Assembly: GCF_018294505.1 (NCBI RefSeq)
Contig: NC_057808.1
Span: forward strand, 354,876,696-354,940,695
Length of the DNA: 64,000 bases
DNA from: Triticum aestivum
Taxonomy: Eukaryota > Streptophyta > Magnoliopsida > Poales > Poaceae
Reading direction: 5' to 3'
The position numbers were made by a program, and so were the translations under genes. This document shows positions 33,289 to 46,112 of this stretch, piece by piece. Each line of letters opens with the position of its first letter. The first letter of the stretch is position 1. The notes below the pieces were generated by a model. It saw only the letters and a list, made by a program, of their open reading frames with translations, was not told where the DNA came from and ran no database searches.

Positions 33289-35417
33289 TCAAGTTAGAGC
33301 TTGATGGTCCCCAATCAAGTTGGGTCCTAAGAAATTAGTCACAATCGTCTTGGCAACCCAAATGGTCTTTTCTTTACTCAAACCACTTTGGGTGCCCACA
33401 AACTTGGCAAACAAATTGCCAACATTTTCTTTTCTAAGTGAATAATGATCATTGACAATTGGAGGCTTAGAGACATTACCGTTAGGACATAATGAAGATA
33501 TGTGTCCCTTCTCACGGCAAATATAGCAACATGTGCTCCCCTTTCTCTTCTTCTTTACCTTCTCAACTTGGAGAACATTATCTTGGTTAAGCATGGAAGA
33601 GGCCTTTCATTATCTTGAGATTGAACTTGAGGCCACTTCCCTTGATGCTTCACACATGAAGCCTTCTTCTTCAATGTACAAGACCTCACATGGTGTCCAA
33701 CATTCTTGCACTTGAAGCAAATAATGTTGGCCGAATTCTTGACTTGATCTTGTCCCTTCTTCTTGTTCTTGGGATTCTTCTTGTTGAAGATGAAATCAAG
33801 TCCTATTTTGTCTTGAGGGTCCTTTTGCACACTCAAGATATTATCGCAATATTTTTCCAAGTCTTTCTTCAAACTGGTGACTTGGGCCTTGAGCTCTTTA
33901 TTTTCCTCTACAAGGTTAGTATTAACAAAAGAACTAGAGGAAGTAGAAACTTCATTGTTAGCGCAACAAGGCATGGTGAGCAATTCATCACAAGATGTAC
34001 CAATATCATGTAGAGAGGAATTGCAATGACTAGCACATGGCAATAAGGCATTTCGAGTAGAAGATGTGCTAATATCCACGTGAGACTCACATGATTTTAC
34101 CTTCGTGACCATAGCCTCATGAGATAACTTTAACCCATCATGAGAGATTAGAAGATCCTCATGAGTGCCTGAGAGCTTTTTATGACTTTCTTCCAATTTC
34201 CAATAATTGCTAGTTAGCAAATCAAGTTGAGTCCTTAGCTCAACATTTTCTTTTAACATCGATGCTTCACACAAGATAGAGTTAGTAGCACAAACATCAT
34301 TATTAATATGAGAGGAGCATGTAGAAACTAGAGACTCCGCATGAGTAGCTTGAAGTTCCTCATGAGACTTAGAGAGTTTGGTGAGCTCTCCTTTGACATT
34401 CTTGTAGCCAAGGTCAAGGTGCTCAAAATCCTCTTTAAGTTTACAATGAGTAACTTCAATCTCTTCTTTTAAAGACCTCAAGTCACTAAGACATTGATGG
34501 GCCTTAGCAAGTTCATGTTCAAGTTGTTCACTTTTCGTTTGCTCGTTAAGAAACAAGTCATTGCATTTTTGAAAGCAAGAAAGAACATCTTGGAACCTTT
34601 TATAAGTGTTATTTCTAGCTCTATGAAGAGTTTTCCCAATCTCATAGAGATTTTTAGTCAAGTCATCATCATCATCCTCATTACAACTATCATCATTATC
34701 ACTAAGAGAAGATGATACCTCGTCATTACCTCTTGCCATGAGGCACATGTGAACAAAGGGGGTTGATGATGCTTCTTTTGGAGAAGAGGGTTCTTCATCA
34801 ATCAAGCTTGCCTCATCTTTCTTGATTTCCTCTACATGGTTAGTCATAGAACAACTAGAGAAATCCAAAGCATTTATATTATGGCAACATGGGAGATCAA
34901 GCATATCATCACAAATGAGCTTAACACCATCATCACAAGATGTTTCTTCACTCACCATGTCATTACCTTGTGGCACGCCACATGTTGGTGAAGTGGAAGA
35001 TATTGAAGTGTCCAAGTAATTGGAGGTGGAAGCAATAGAGATTTCTTCATGATTTAAAAATTTGGAGAACTCCTCCATTAACTCCACAAAAAGAATATTG
35101 TCTTCATCAAGATTAGACCCACCATATATATCTTCAAGCTTGGTCAAAGTCTCATGAGCCGACTTGCAAGTCGTGACTACCTTAAAAACTTCGAAGGTTA
35201 AAGATTGATGAATGACAAGAGAAGTATCACAATCAAGATACATATCCTCAAAAGATGGAGAAGGACCATCCTTTGCAACAGAAATTCCTACAAGAACAAT
35301 TCGCAAAGCATTTGGACCCATGGCCCGAAAGCGACAAAGCATGCGAATTCTTCACAAGTGATAATTTGTGCCATCAAAATCAAAGGTGTCATTGTGCACT
35401 AAATCACTAGTCGACAT
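33289..35417 (-). pseudogene. Element F gag with two zinc knuckles
   Basis: The likely start is ATG at 35417, with a TGG-to-TGA stop 21 codons in (35354-35352); the frame is then open to 33555. The N-terminal part resembles the Copia gag domain (TCKSAHETLTKLEDIYGGSN). The middle is long and acidic with coiled-coil stretches. A zinc knuckle CFKCKNVGHHVRSC lies about 55 residues before that frame ends. A frameshift near 33600-33560 leads to the last 100 codons (33594-33289) with a second knuckle, CCYICREKGHISSLC. No protease follows. The two knuckles and long C-terminal region fit SIRE/Maximus gag. Confidence 0.82.
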
Positions 35418-35458
35418 CGATACTCTCTAGGCGGTGAAGCCTAATAAGGAGAGACCTT

Positions 35459-35471
35459 GCTCTGGTACCAA
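35459..35471 (-). other. Primer binding site of element F
   Basis: The minus strand reads TTGGTACCAGAGC one base after the LTR end, like the initiator-Met tRNA PBS of Copia elements. Confidence 0.8.
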
Positions 35472-35472
35472 T

Positions 35473-38400
35473 TGAAAGGACCACGATGTCGCCTAGAGGG
35501 GGGTGAATAGGCGTTTTAAAAACTTTTACGGATTTGGCTATATCTTGATGCGGAAATAAACTAAGCGGATACTTTTCAAGCACAAATCCTAAATATACTA
35601 GGCTCAACTAAGTGCACCAACAACTTATTCTAAATAAGATGAGCACAACAAGGATACTCGTAAGCACAGGTAAGTTACACAAACTTACTCAAGATATCAC
35701 ACAATATGGAAATGAAAGATACAAGATAGTAATTCACACTAAGCACAAAATAGAACAGTAGTAGCAAGTATGAATTGCAGACTAGAAAGTGTTGGCCTAA
35801 ATAATCTCTACGATATGGTAACCAACACAAAATAATGAGGAAAACAAGGATACTACCAAACACAAGTAAGTTACACAAAATTACTTGAGCAATATCACAA
35901 TATATGGGAGTGAATGACACAAGTTAGCAATTCACACTAATCACAAGATATATCAATGGTAGCAAGTATGAATTGCGAATGTAAAGTGTAGGCCTAAATA
36001 ATCTCTACAAGGAAATGGCCACCACAATATAATGAGGACAACAATATATAGTGAATGCACGGTCGAGTGACCAAAGTAAATCACAAGTAAGGAGAAAGGG
36101 GTAGGGATAACCGAAGTCACGGAGACAAGGATGTATCCCGATGTTCACTTCCTTGGAGGGAAGCTAGTCACCGTTGGAGGGATGGGTGTTACCACAAAGG
36201 CACACCAACACCACGAAGGCTCACCCTATTCTCCTTGAGATATCACCACGGAGGCGATTCCCAACCACTAGTGGTAGACCTTGAGGCGGCCTCCAAACCT
36301 TCACAAACTTTTCGGGGGACAAATCACAAGTTGATTCCTCACCGGAGTACTCCTATCGCCTAGGAGTCTCCAACCTCCAAGAGTAACAAGATAAATGGGG
36401 AAATGCTCAAGACTTGCTCAAATCACGAATTGCTTTGGTCACAAGAGGGAGAGGGAGAGGATCTATCTTTTGATTTGAACAACTCTCAAGAACACTCACT
36501 AATCTCTCCGGGATCTAAGATTTGGTGTAGGAGAAGTGAGAGGGAGCCACTTGTGTTCTTGGGGCGATTTAGATGAAGTGGTCAACCCTCTCCCGAAGTG
36601 GGAGAGGGATATTTATACCCCCAAGAAAAAAGAGTCGTTTCCCGCAGTTGTTGACCTGCTCGGATGATCTGGACGCATACCGGATAATCCGGGCAATGCC
36701 CGGATGTCCGGGAAGGTCAGTATACAATGTGGTGAGGTAGATACCCGGATGTCCGGGGACATAGCCGGATGATCCGGGTGGGTAGCCGGATGATCCGGCT
36801 AGCAAAATAAGCTACTGTGATGAATTTTACGAATAACCCGGATGATCCGGGCTGGAACCCGGATGATCCGGCCAAACCAAACTGCTGGAGCCCTGAAACT
36901 GAAACAGGCACAACTTTTACATCCGGACTCCGATTTTGATGATCTTGGGCTCGTTTTGAAGCTATGGAAAAAACCCAGGTCCTCACATAGAGAACCACCC
37001 AAGATTAACCAAAAATGAGGATGCAAGATATAAAAAGGTTTTATCATATATTTGGGTAACCTATTTGGCTTTGGTTTTTCTTTGGTATATAGGATAGGAG
37101 TGGAATTGTGTAGAGAAGATGTTGACTTGAGAAAATCTATCACGAACCCCTTTGATCCGCTCTTAATAGTGCGGGATCCCTATAACTCAAGAATCATAAA
37201 AGAGCTACACTACATAGCTATCAAGAATCCGTTCTTGAGTGTATGTGTTCCTTCGGTGGTCATCACTCCACAACACTAACGTCGAAGGAACTAATACCTT
37301 TGACTCGAGCCTTTCGCTTGAGCTTGAAGTTGAAGTTTCTTCTTGGCTTAAGTTGAATGGCAAGACATTGGTGAAGTCTTCAAGTAGCTCCCCCATACAC
37401 AATGTGGGAAGCTTTCTTTGTATTTATCTTCACTTGTCCATCATGTGATCATCCACAAGCTTCAAGCATGTAATCCTTCGGGATAGTTATCTTGAACTTG
37501 CCCTTGTAAACCATGATCATCAACACTTGATGTCATCCTCTCATAGACACTTGAAATCTCACTCTCTTGATGCGAGCCCATGCGAATCACCTAACCCTCA
37601 AAAACATAGACAACACATAGTATGGGTTAGTACACAAAGCGCAATTGACAAATTCTTATCATACCACAAGATGTCATGTGGCACATGATTTGCGCTTGTG
37701 TGTTGACCATCTTTGAATTCAATCTTCAATCTTCATCTTGGTCAACATTTATCTTTGCTCCATGATTAATCTTGATGCACAACTATATGTATATGTCATT
37801 CATTCTGAATCCATTCAATGTCCTTCTTACATCACCCATGGAACAAACCTTCCTATATAACTTGATGTCATTGTTTCTTCATAGGAATTGTCATTCATTA
37901 TCAAGTCTCAATGCATATATTTTTGTTGATGGATTACATCCACCAATTCATCCAATATTATGTTGGGGAACGTAGTAATTTCAAAAAAAAATCTACGCAC
38001 ACGCAAGATCATGGTGATGCATAGCAACGAGAGGGGAGAGTGTTGTCCACGTACCCTCGTAGACCGAAAGCGGAAGCGTTAACACAACGCGGTTGATGTA
38101 GTCGTACGTCTTCACGATCCGACCGATCAAGTACCAAACGCACGGCACCTCCGAGTTCAGCACACGTTCAGCTCGATGACGTCCCTCGAACTCCGATCCA
38201 GCCGAGTGTTGAGGGAGAGTTTCGTCAGCACGACGGCGTGGTGACGATGATGATGTTCTACCGACGCAGGGCTTCGCCTAAGCTCCGCAACGATATTATC
38301 GAGGTGTAATATGGTGGAGGGGGCACCGCACACGGCTAAAAGATCGTAGATCAATTGTGTGTCCAGAGGTCCCCCCTGCCCCCGTATATAAAGGAGCAAG

Positions 38401-39813
38401 GGGGAGGCCACCGACCTAGGAGGTAGAGGCGCGCTAGGAGGAGTCCTACTCCTACCGGGAGTAGGACTCCCCCCTTTCCATGTTGGACTAGGAGTGGAAG
38501 GGGGGAAGAGGTGGAGGGGAGGAAGGAAGGGGGGGCGCCGCCCCCCTCTCCTTGTCCTATTCGGACTGGGGGGAAGGGGGGCGCGGCCCTGCCCTGGCCT
38601 CCTCTCCTCTCTTCCACCTAGGCCCACTAAGGCCCATTAAGTTACCGGGGGGTTCCGGTAACCTCCCGGTACTCCGGAAAAATCCCGATTTCACCCGGAA
38701 CGCTTCCGATGTCCAAACATAGGCTTCCAATATATCAATCTTTATGTCTCGACCATTTTGAGACTCCTCGTCATGTCCGTGATCACATCCGGGACTCCAA
38801 ACAACCTTCGGTACATCAAAACATATAAACTCATAATATAACTGTCATCGTAACGTTAAGCGTGCGGACCCTACAGGTTCGAGAACTATGTAGACATGAC
38901 CAAGACACCTCTCCAGTCAATAACCAATAGCGGAACCTGGATGCTCATATTGGTTCCCACATATTCTACGAAGATCTTTATCGGTCAGACTGCATAACAA
39001 CATACGGTGTTCCCTTTGTCATCAGTATGTTACTTGCTCGAGATTCGATCGTCGGTATCTCGATACCTAGTTCAATCTCGTTACCGGCAAGTCTCTTTAC
39101 TTGTTCCGTAATACATCATTCCGCAACTAACTCATTAGTTACAATGCTTGCAAGGCTTATAGTGATGTGCATTACCGAGTGGGCCCAGAGATACCTCTCC
39201 GACAATCGGAGTGACAAATCCTAATCTTGAAATACGCCAACCCAACAAGTACCTTTGGAGACACCTGTAGAGCACCTTTATAATCACCCAGTTACGTTGT
39301 GACGTTTGGTAGCACACAAAGTGTTCCTCCGGTAAACGGGAGTTGCATAATCTCATAGTCATAGGAACATGTATAAGTCATGAAGAAAGCAATAGCAACA
39401 TACTAAACGATCGAGTGCTAAGCTAACGGAATGGGTCAAGTCAATCACGTCATTCTCCTAATGAAGTGATCCCATTAATCAAATGACAACTCATGTCTAT
39501 GGCTAGGAAACATAACCATCTTTGATTAACGAGCTAGTCAAGTAGAGGCATACTAGTGACACTCTGTTTGTCTATGTATTCACACATGTATTATGTTTCC
39601 GGTTAATACAATTCTAGCATGGATAATAAACATTTATCATGATATAAGGAAATAAATAATACTTTATTATTGCCTCTAGGGCATATTTCCTTCATATTAT
39701 TCATGCATTGCAAATGGAACTTTCCTTCAAATGTATATCTCAATGCAAACATTAGTCCATTAGGATTGTCATTTAATTACCAAAACCACACATGGGGACT
39801 ACATGTACTTTCA
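35473..39813 (-). repeat. Element F LTR, right copy (5' LTR), split by a solo LTR
   Basis: About 2.6 kb without the insertion at 37961-39694. It matches the left LTR, with an extra block at 37081-37230 and two fewer palindrome motifs. It ends CTTTCA at 39813 before the TSD GAGAA. Confidence 0.92.
37961..39694 (-). mobile_element. Solo LTR of an Angela-like Copia element
   Basis: A single 1,734-bp LTR, minus strand (TGAAGG at 39694 to CCAACA at 37961), with the TSD TATTA on both sides (37956-37960 and 39695-39699). No internal sequence is present. The matching place in the left LTR of F (near 29811) is uninterrupted. TATA at 38385-38392 and a 13-bp hairpin at 38440-38470 are kept. It is the product of recombination between the two LTRs of an inserted element. 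Confidence 0.95.
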
Positions 39814-42800
39814 GAGAAGCATTTATGACAGCTAATTGTTCATCAGGAAAACTATCATCAATAGGGAGTGGGTCATCAAGAACATTTTCTAATCTAGACA
39901 AGTTGTCTGTAACGGGGTTCTCAGCTCCCTTCCTATCAATAATATGCAAATCAAATTCTTGTAGCAAGAGAACCCATCTAATAAGTCTAGGTTTAGCATC
40001 TTTCTTTTCCATAAGGTATTTAATAGCAGCATGATCGATGTGAACAGTTACTTTAGAATCAACAATATAAGGTGTGAACTTATCACAAGCAAATACAACA
40101 GCTAAAAATTCTTTTTCAGTAGTAGCATAATTTCTCTGGGCACTGTCTAGAGTTTTACTAGCATATTGGATAACATTTAATTTCTTATCAACTCTTTGTC
40201 CTAGAACAGCACCTACAGCATAATCACTAGCATCACACATAATTTCAAAGGGTAAATTCCAATCAGGTGGCTGAACAATAGGTGCAGAAATCAAGGCTTT
40301 CTTAAGTATTTCAAATGCTTCTACGCAATCATCATCAAAGACAAAAGGAACATCTTTTTGTAAGAGATTAGTCAGAGGCCTAGAAATTTTTGAGAAGTCT
40401 TTAATGAACCTCCTATAAAAACCGGCATGACCAAGGAAACTTCTTATACCTTTAATGTCCTTAGGACACGACATCTTTTCAATAGCATCAACTTTAGCTT
40501 TATCAACTTCAATACCTCTTTCAGAAATTTTATGCCCCAAGACAATACCTTCATTAACCATAAAGTGGCACTTCTCCCAATTCAAGACAAGATTAGTTTC
40601 TTCACATCTCTGCAAAACTCGATCAAGGTTGCTTAAGCAATCATCAAAAGAAGTTCCATACACGGAGAAATCATCCATGAAAACCTCAACAATCTTTTCA
40701 CAAAAGTCAGAGAATATAGCAGTCATACATCTTTGAAAGGTAGCAGGTGCATTACATAAACCAAAAGGCATACGTCTATAAGCAAAGGTACCGAAAGGGC
40801 AAGTAAAAGTGGTCTTTTCCTGATCCTCTTTCGACACAGGTATTTGAGAGAAACCAGAATAACCGTCTAGAAAGCAAAAATGTGTATGTTTGGATAATCT
40901 TTCTAGCATTTGATCAATAAAAGGTAAAGGGTAATGATCCTTTCTAGTAGCTTTATTTAATTTGCGGAAATCAATTACCATTCTATAACCTGTAACAATT
41001 CTTTGTGGGATCAATTCGTCTTTATCATTAGGAACAACAGTAATACCTCCCTTCTTAGGGACACAATGGACAGGACTTACCCACTGACTATCAGCAACAG
41101 GATAAATTATACCTGCCTCCAGAAGCTTTAGTATTTCATTTCTTACCACTTCTTTCATCTTAGGATTTAACCGTCGTTGGTGATCAACAACCGGTTTAGC
41201 GTCTTTCTCCAATTTTATTTTGTGCTGGCATAGAGTGGGACTAATGCCCTTAAGATCATCAAGAGTATATCCAATAGCAGCACGGTGCTTCTTCAGAGTT
41301 TTCAATAATTTCTCTTCTTCCTGCTCTGAAAGGTTAGCACTAATAATAACAGGATATATCTTCTTTTCATCAAGATAAGCATATTTAAGAGTATCAGGTA
41401 ATGGTTTAAGCTCAAACACGGGATCACCCTTGGGTGGAGGAGGATCCCCTAGAATTTCAACAGGCAAGTTGTGTTTCAAAATAGGTCCCTGTTTAAAGAA
41501 TACTTCATCTATTTCCCTTCTTTCATTCATAAACATATCATTTTCATGGTCTAGCAAATATTGTTCTAAAGGATCATTAGGAGGCACGGCAATAGAAGCA
41601 AGACCAATAATTTCATCTTTACTAGGCAATTCTTTATCATGGGGTTGTCTACGAAATTTAGCAAAATTAAAATCATGAGACATATCCCCTAAACCAACAG
41701 TAACAATATCCTTTTCGCAGTCTATCTTAGCATTAACAGTATTCAAGAAGGGTCTACCAAATATAATGGGACAAAAGTCATCTTGTGGGGAAGCAAGAAC
41801 AAGAAAATCAGTAGGATATTTAATTTTCCCACACAAGACTTCAACATCTCTAACAATCCCAACTGGTGAAATAGTATCTCTATTGGCAAGCTTAATAGTA
41901 ACATCAATATCTTCTATCTCAGCAGGTGCAATATCATGCATAATTTCTTTATATAAAGTATAAGGTATTGCACTGACACTAGCACCCATATCACATAAGC
42001 CATGATAACAGTGATCTCCTATTTTAACAGAAACAACAGGCATGCCAACAACAGGTCTATGTTTATTTTTAGTATCGGGTCTAGCAATTCTAGCAGCTTC
42101 ATCACAGAAGTAAATAACATGCCCATCAATATTATCGACCAAGAGATCCTTAACCATAGCAATACTAGGTTCAACTTTAATTTGCTCAGAGGGTGTAGGT
42201 GTTCTAGCATTACTCTTACGAACCACAGTTGAAGCTTTAGCATGATCCTTTATTCTAACAGGGAAAGGTGGTTTCTCAATATAAGCGGTAGGAACAATAG
42301 GATCAACATTATAAGTGATAGTCTTTTCTTCAACTTTAATAGGTTCAACTACTTTTACTTCAATGGGAGGATGATATTTAAACCACTTCTCCTTAGGGAG
42401 ATCAACATGAGTAGCAAATGATTCACAGAAAGAAGCTACTATCTCAGAGTCAAGTCCATATTTAGTGCTAAATTCACGAAAAGCATCGGTATCCATAAAA
42501 GATTTAACACAATCAAACTTAGGTGTTATACCTGACTCCTTACCTTCGTCGAGTTCCCAATCTTCAGAGTTGCGTTTAATTCTTTCCAATAAATCCCATC
42601 TGAATTCAATAGTCTTCATCATAAAAGAACCAGTACAAGAAGTATCGAGCATGGAGCGATTATTGAGAGAAAGCCGAGCATAAAATTTTTGAATAATAAT
42701 TTCTCTTGAGAGCTCATGATTGGGGCATGAATATAACATTGACTTAAGCCTCCCCCAAGCTTGAGCGATACTTTCTCCTTCGCGAGGCCAAAAATTATAT

Positions 42801-43201
42801 ATATAATTACGATCACGATGAACCAGATGCATAGGATAAAACTTCTGATGAAATTCCAATTTCAATCGGTTGTAGTTCCATGATCCAATATCATCACATA
42901 GCCTAAACCATGTCAATGCCTTTCCCTTCAAAGATAAAGGGAAGACCTTCTTCTTGATAACATCCTCGGGCATACCTGCAAGCTTAAATAATCCACAAAC
43001 TTCATCCACATAGATTAGGTGCATATCGGGATGTAATGTTCCATCTCCTGTAAAAGGATTAGCTAGCAGTTTCTCTATCATACCCGAAGGAATTTCAAAG
43101 TAAACATTTTCAGTAGGTTCAGTAGGTTGAGGAGCAACTCTTTGCTCTACTGGTCGGGGTGAAGATACCCCGAACAAGCCCCTCAAAGGATTATTTTCCA
43201 T
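39814..43201 (-). CDS. Gypsy B gag-protease-RT-RNase H polyprotein (open, 3' part cut off)
   Basis: Open from ATG 43201 to the F insertion at 39814, about 1,129 codons; it then runs 13 codons into F. Domains in order: gag at about residues 60-210 ([20 protein letters not shown]), protease at about 395-480 ([17 protein letters not shown] in place of D-S/T-G), RT at about 690-860 with [27 protein letters not shown] and the catalytic FMDD, RNase H at about 930-1080 ([33 protein letters not shown]). The start gives a usual Athila-type gag N-terminus. Integrase is displaced to 26073-27424. It is the only long undamaged pol frame in the window. Confidence 0.92.
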
Positions 43202-43307
43202 AGTAACAAGTGACAGTAAATTTCAGCACACTATATAAATTTTTCCTTACCAAATTCCACCTACCAAAGGCGCTTCACTCCCCGGCAACGGCGCCAGAAA
43301 AGAGTCT
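43202..43307 (-). other. Gypsy B leader with primer binding site
   Basis: The minus strand reads TGGCGCCGTTGCCGGGGA at 43296-43279, the PBS usual in Athila-type elements. The leader to the gag ATG is short, under 80 bp. Confidence 0.85.
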
Positions 43308-44808
43308 TGATGACCCACAAGTATAGGGGATCTATCGTAGTCCTTTCGATAAGTAAGAGTGTCGAACCCAACGAGGAGCAGAAGGAAATGACAAGCAGTT
43401 TTCAGTAAGGTATTCTCTGCAAGCACTGAAATTATCGGTAACAGATAGTTTTGTGATAAGGTAATTCGTAACGGGTAACAAGTAACAAAAGTAAACAAGG
43501 TGCAGCAAGGTGGCCCAATCCTTTTTGTAGCAAAGGACAAGCCTGGACAAACTCTTATATAAAGGAAAGCGCTCCCGAGGACACATGGGAATTATCGTCA
43601 AGCTAGTTTTCATCATGCTCATATGATTCGCGTTCGTTACTTTGATAATTTGATATGTGGGTGGACCGGTGCTTGGGTACTGCCCTTCCTTGGACAAGCA
43701 TCCCACTTATGATTAACCCCCCTCGCAAGCATCCGCAACTACGAAAGAAGAATTAAGGTAAACCTAACCATAGCATGAAACATATGGATCCAAATCAGCC
43801 CCTTATGAAGCAACGCATAAACTAGGGTTTAAGCTTCTGTCACTCTAGCAACCCATCATATACTTATTACTTCCCAATGCCTTCCCCTAGGCCCAAACAA
43901 TGGTGAAGTGTCATGTAGTCGACGTTCACATAACACCGCTAGAGGAAAGACAACATACATCTCATCAAAATATCGAACGAATACCAAATTCACATGAGTA
44001 CTTATAACAAGACTTCTCCCATGTCCTCAGGAACAAACATAACTACTCACAAATCATATTCATGTTCATAATCAGAGGGGTATTAATGTGCATAAAGGAT
44101 CTGAAAATATAATCTTCCACCGAATAAACCAACTAGCATCATCTACAATGAGTAATCAACACTACTAGCAACCCACAGGTACCAATCTGAGGTTTTGAGA
44201 CAAAGATGGGGTACAAGAGATGAACTAGGGTTTGAGAGGAGATGGTGCTGGTGAAGATGTTGATGGAGATTGACCCCCTCCCGATGAGAGGATCGATGGT
44301 GATGACGATGGTGACGATTTCCCCCTCCCGAAGGGATGTTTCCCCGGCGGAACAGCTCCGCCAGAGCCCTAGATTGGTTCCAACAAGGTTCCGCCTCGAG
44401 ACGGCGGCGCTTCGTCCCGAAAGCTTCCTTATGATTTTTTCAGGGCAAAAGACACCTTATACCAGAAGATGGGCATCGGGGGGCTTCCAGGTGGGCCATG
44501 AGGCAGGGGCGCGCCCTCCACCCTCGTGGACAGTGGGTGCCCCCCTCTGGTGCTTTCTTCGCCCAATATTTTTAATATATTCCAAAACTGACTTTCGTGG
44601 AGTTTCAGGACTTTTGGAGTTGTGCAGAATAGGTCTCTAATATTTGCTCCTTTTCCAGCCCAAAATCCCAGCTGTCGGCATTCTCCCTCTTCATGTAAAC
44701 CTTGTAAAATAAGAGAGAAAAGGCATAAGTATTGTGACATAATGTGAAGTAATAGCCCATAATGCAATAAATATTGATATAAAAGCATGATGCAAAATGG
44801 ACGTATCA
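43308..44808 (-). repeat. Gypsy B 5' LTR
   Basis: About 1.5 kb from TGATACGTCCATTTTGC (minus strand, at 44808) to CATCA near 43308. The inner edge may be at 43308 or 43311. It has a CGCGCCC-rich segment near 44508-44530. The right end abuts Angela-like LTR sequence next to its TATA box, showing insertion there. Confidence 0.88.
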
Positions 44809-46112
44809 CCCCCGTATATAAAGGAGGGAGGAGGAGGAGGCCAGCCAAGAGGGGCGCGCGCCATAGGGGAGTCCAACTAGGATTCACAATCCTAGTTGGA
44901 GTGCCCTTCCTTTTCCAACAGGGGGAGAGAGGGAAGGAGGAGGAGAGGAGAAGGAAAGAGGGGGCGCCGCCCCCTCCCTTGTCCAATTCAGATTTGCCAT
45001 GGGGGGGCGTGCGGCCAGCCCTTGTAACCCTTCTTCCTTTCCACTAAAGCCCATTAAGGCCCAATACTTCCCCGGGGGGTTCCGGTAACCTCCCGGTACT
45101 CCGAAACTTCCCGAAACCATTCCGGTATCCGAATGTAACCTTCCAATATATCGATCTTTACCTCTCGACCATTTCGAGACTCCTCTTCATGTCCGTGATC
45201 TCATCCGGGACTCCGAACAAACTTCGGTCATCAAATCACATAACTGATAACACAAATCGTCATCGAACGTTAAGCGTGCGGACCCTACGGGTTCGAGAAC
45301 TATGTAGACATGACCGAGACATATCTCCGGTCAATAACCAATAGCGCAACCTGGATGCTCATATTGGCTCCTACATATTCTACGAAGATCTTTGTCGGTC
45401 AAACCGCATAACAACATACGTTGTTCCCTTTGTCATCAGTATGTTACTTGCCCGAGATTCGATCGTCGGTATCATCATACCTAGTTCAATCCCGTTACCG
45501 CCAAGTCTCTTTACTCGTTTCGTAATGCATCATCCCGTAACTAACTCATTAGTCACATTGCTTGCAAGGCTTATAGTGATGTGCATTACCAAGAGGGCCC
45601 AGAGATACCTCTCCGATACTCGGAGTGACAAATCCTAATCTCGATCTATGCCAACCCAACAAACACCTTCAGAGACACCCGTAGAGCATCTTTATAATCA
45701 CCCAGTTACGTTGTGACGTTTGATAGCACACAAGGTGTTCCTCCGGTATTCGGGAGTTGCATAATCTCATAGTCAGAAGAATATGTATAAGTCATGAAGA
45801 AAGCAATAGCAATAAAACTTAATGATCATTATGCTAAGCTAACAGATGGGTCTTGTCCATCACATCATTCTCTAATGATGTGATCCCGTTCATCAAATGA
45901 CAACACATGTCTATGGTTAGGAAACTTAACCATCTTTGATTAATGAGCTAGTCAAGTAGAGGCATACTAGGGACACTCTGTTTTGTCTATGTATTCACAC
46001 ATGTACTAAGTTTCCGGTTAATACAATTCTAGCATGAATAATAAACATCTATCATGATATAAGGAAATATAAATAACAACTTTATTATTGCCTCTAGGGC
46101 ATATTTCCTTCA
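44809..46112 (-). repeat. Copia D: Angela-like LTR, cut by Gypsy B
   Basis: 1,304 bp of a roughly 1.74-kb LTR on the minus strand, starting TGAAGG at 46112. It is interrupted by Gypsy B 5-10 bp past the TATA box (44815-44822). A 13-bp hairpin of distinct sequence is at 44872-44900. The rest lies left of the window, so a full element and a solo LTR are both possible. GGTAC (46113-46117) is the expected right TSD copy. Confidence 0.88.
44872..44900 (-). promoter_or_regulatory. U3 hairpin upstream of TATA, Copia D LTR
   Basis: TCCAACTAGGATT, loop CAC, AATCCTAGTTGGA: a perfect 13-bp stem whose sequence differs from the Copia A hairpin, at the same distance (about 50 bp) from TATA. Confidence 0.7.

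Larger units (their letters stand above)
27425..39813 (-). mobile_element. Element F: SIRE/Maximus-like Copia element with gag only
   Basis: LTRs are 27425-29922 and 35473-39813 (the latter holds a solo LTR), termini TGAAAG...CTTTCA, TSD GAGAA (27420-27424 and 39814-39818). Orientation is minus: TTGGTACCAGAGC (35459-35471) is an initiator-Met-type PBS and a GGGGGAGAT tract precedes the left LTR. The 5.55-kb interior has one gag gene (33289-35417) and about 3.4 kb of AT-rich sequence where pol would be. No protease, integrase or RT motif was found. The gag with two zinc knuckles and the long LTRs fit the SIRE/Maximus lineage; I infer a non-autonomous member. Confidence 0.85.
220..44808 (-). 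mobile_element. Gypsy B: Athila-lineage LTR retrotransposon (Fatima-like), split by nested insertions
   Basis: Reading on the minus strand, the element runs: 5' LTR 43308-44808, PBS 43279-43296, gag-protease-RT-RNase H 39814-43201, integrase 26073-27424, third ORF 25746-25308 plus 1920-1838, 3' untranslated part 1837-301, PPT near 284-300, 3' LTR 220-283. Gypsy A (1921-25302) and element F (27425-39813) interrupt it, each with a perfect 5-bp TSD, and the protein frames resume across both junctions. The PBS, domain order and extra ORF after integrase are typical of the Athila lineage. Its right end lies in an Angela-like LTR; its own TSD cannot be checked because the left end is split by another insertion and runs off the window. 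Confidence 0.88.

Noticed and set aside
39814..43201. Endogenous pararetrovirus as source of the RT genes
   Set aside because: Each RT region sits with LTRs, PBS, PPT, integrase and TSDs; no movement or coat protein was seen.
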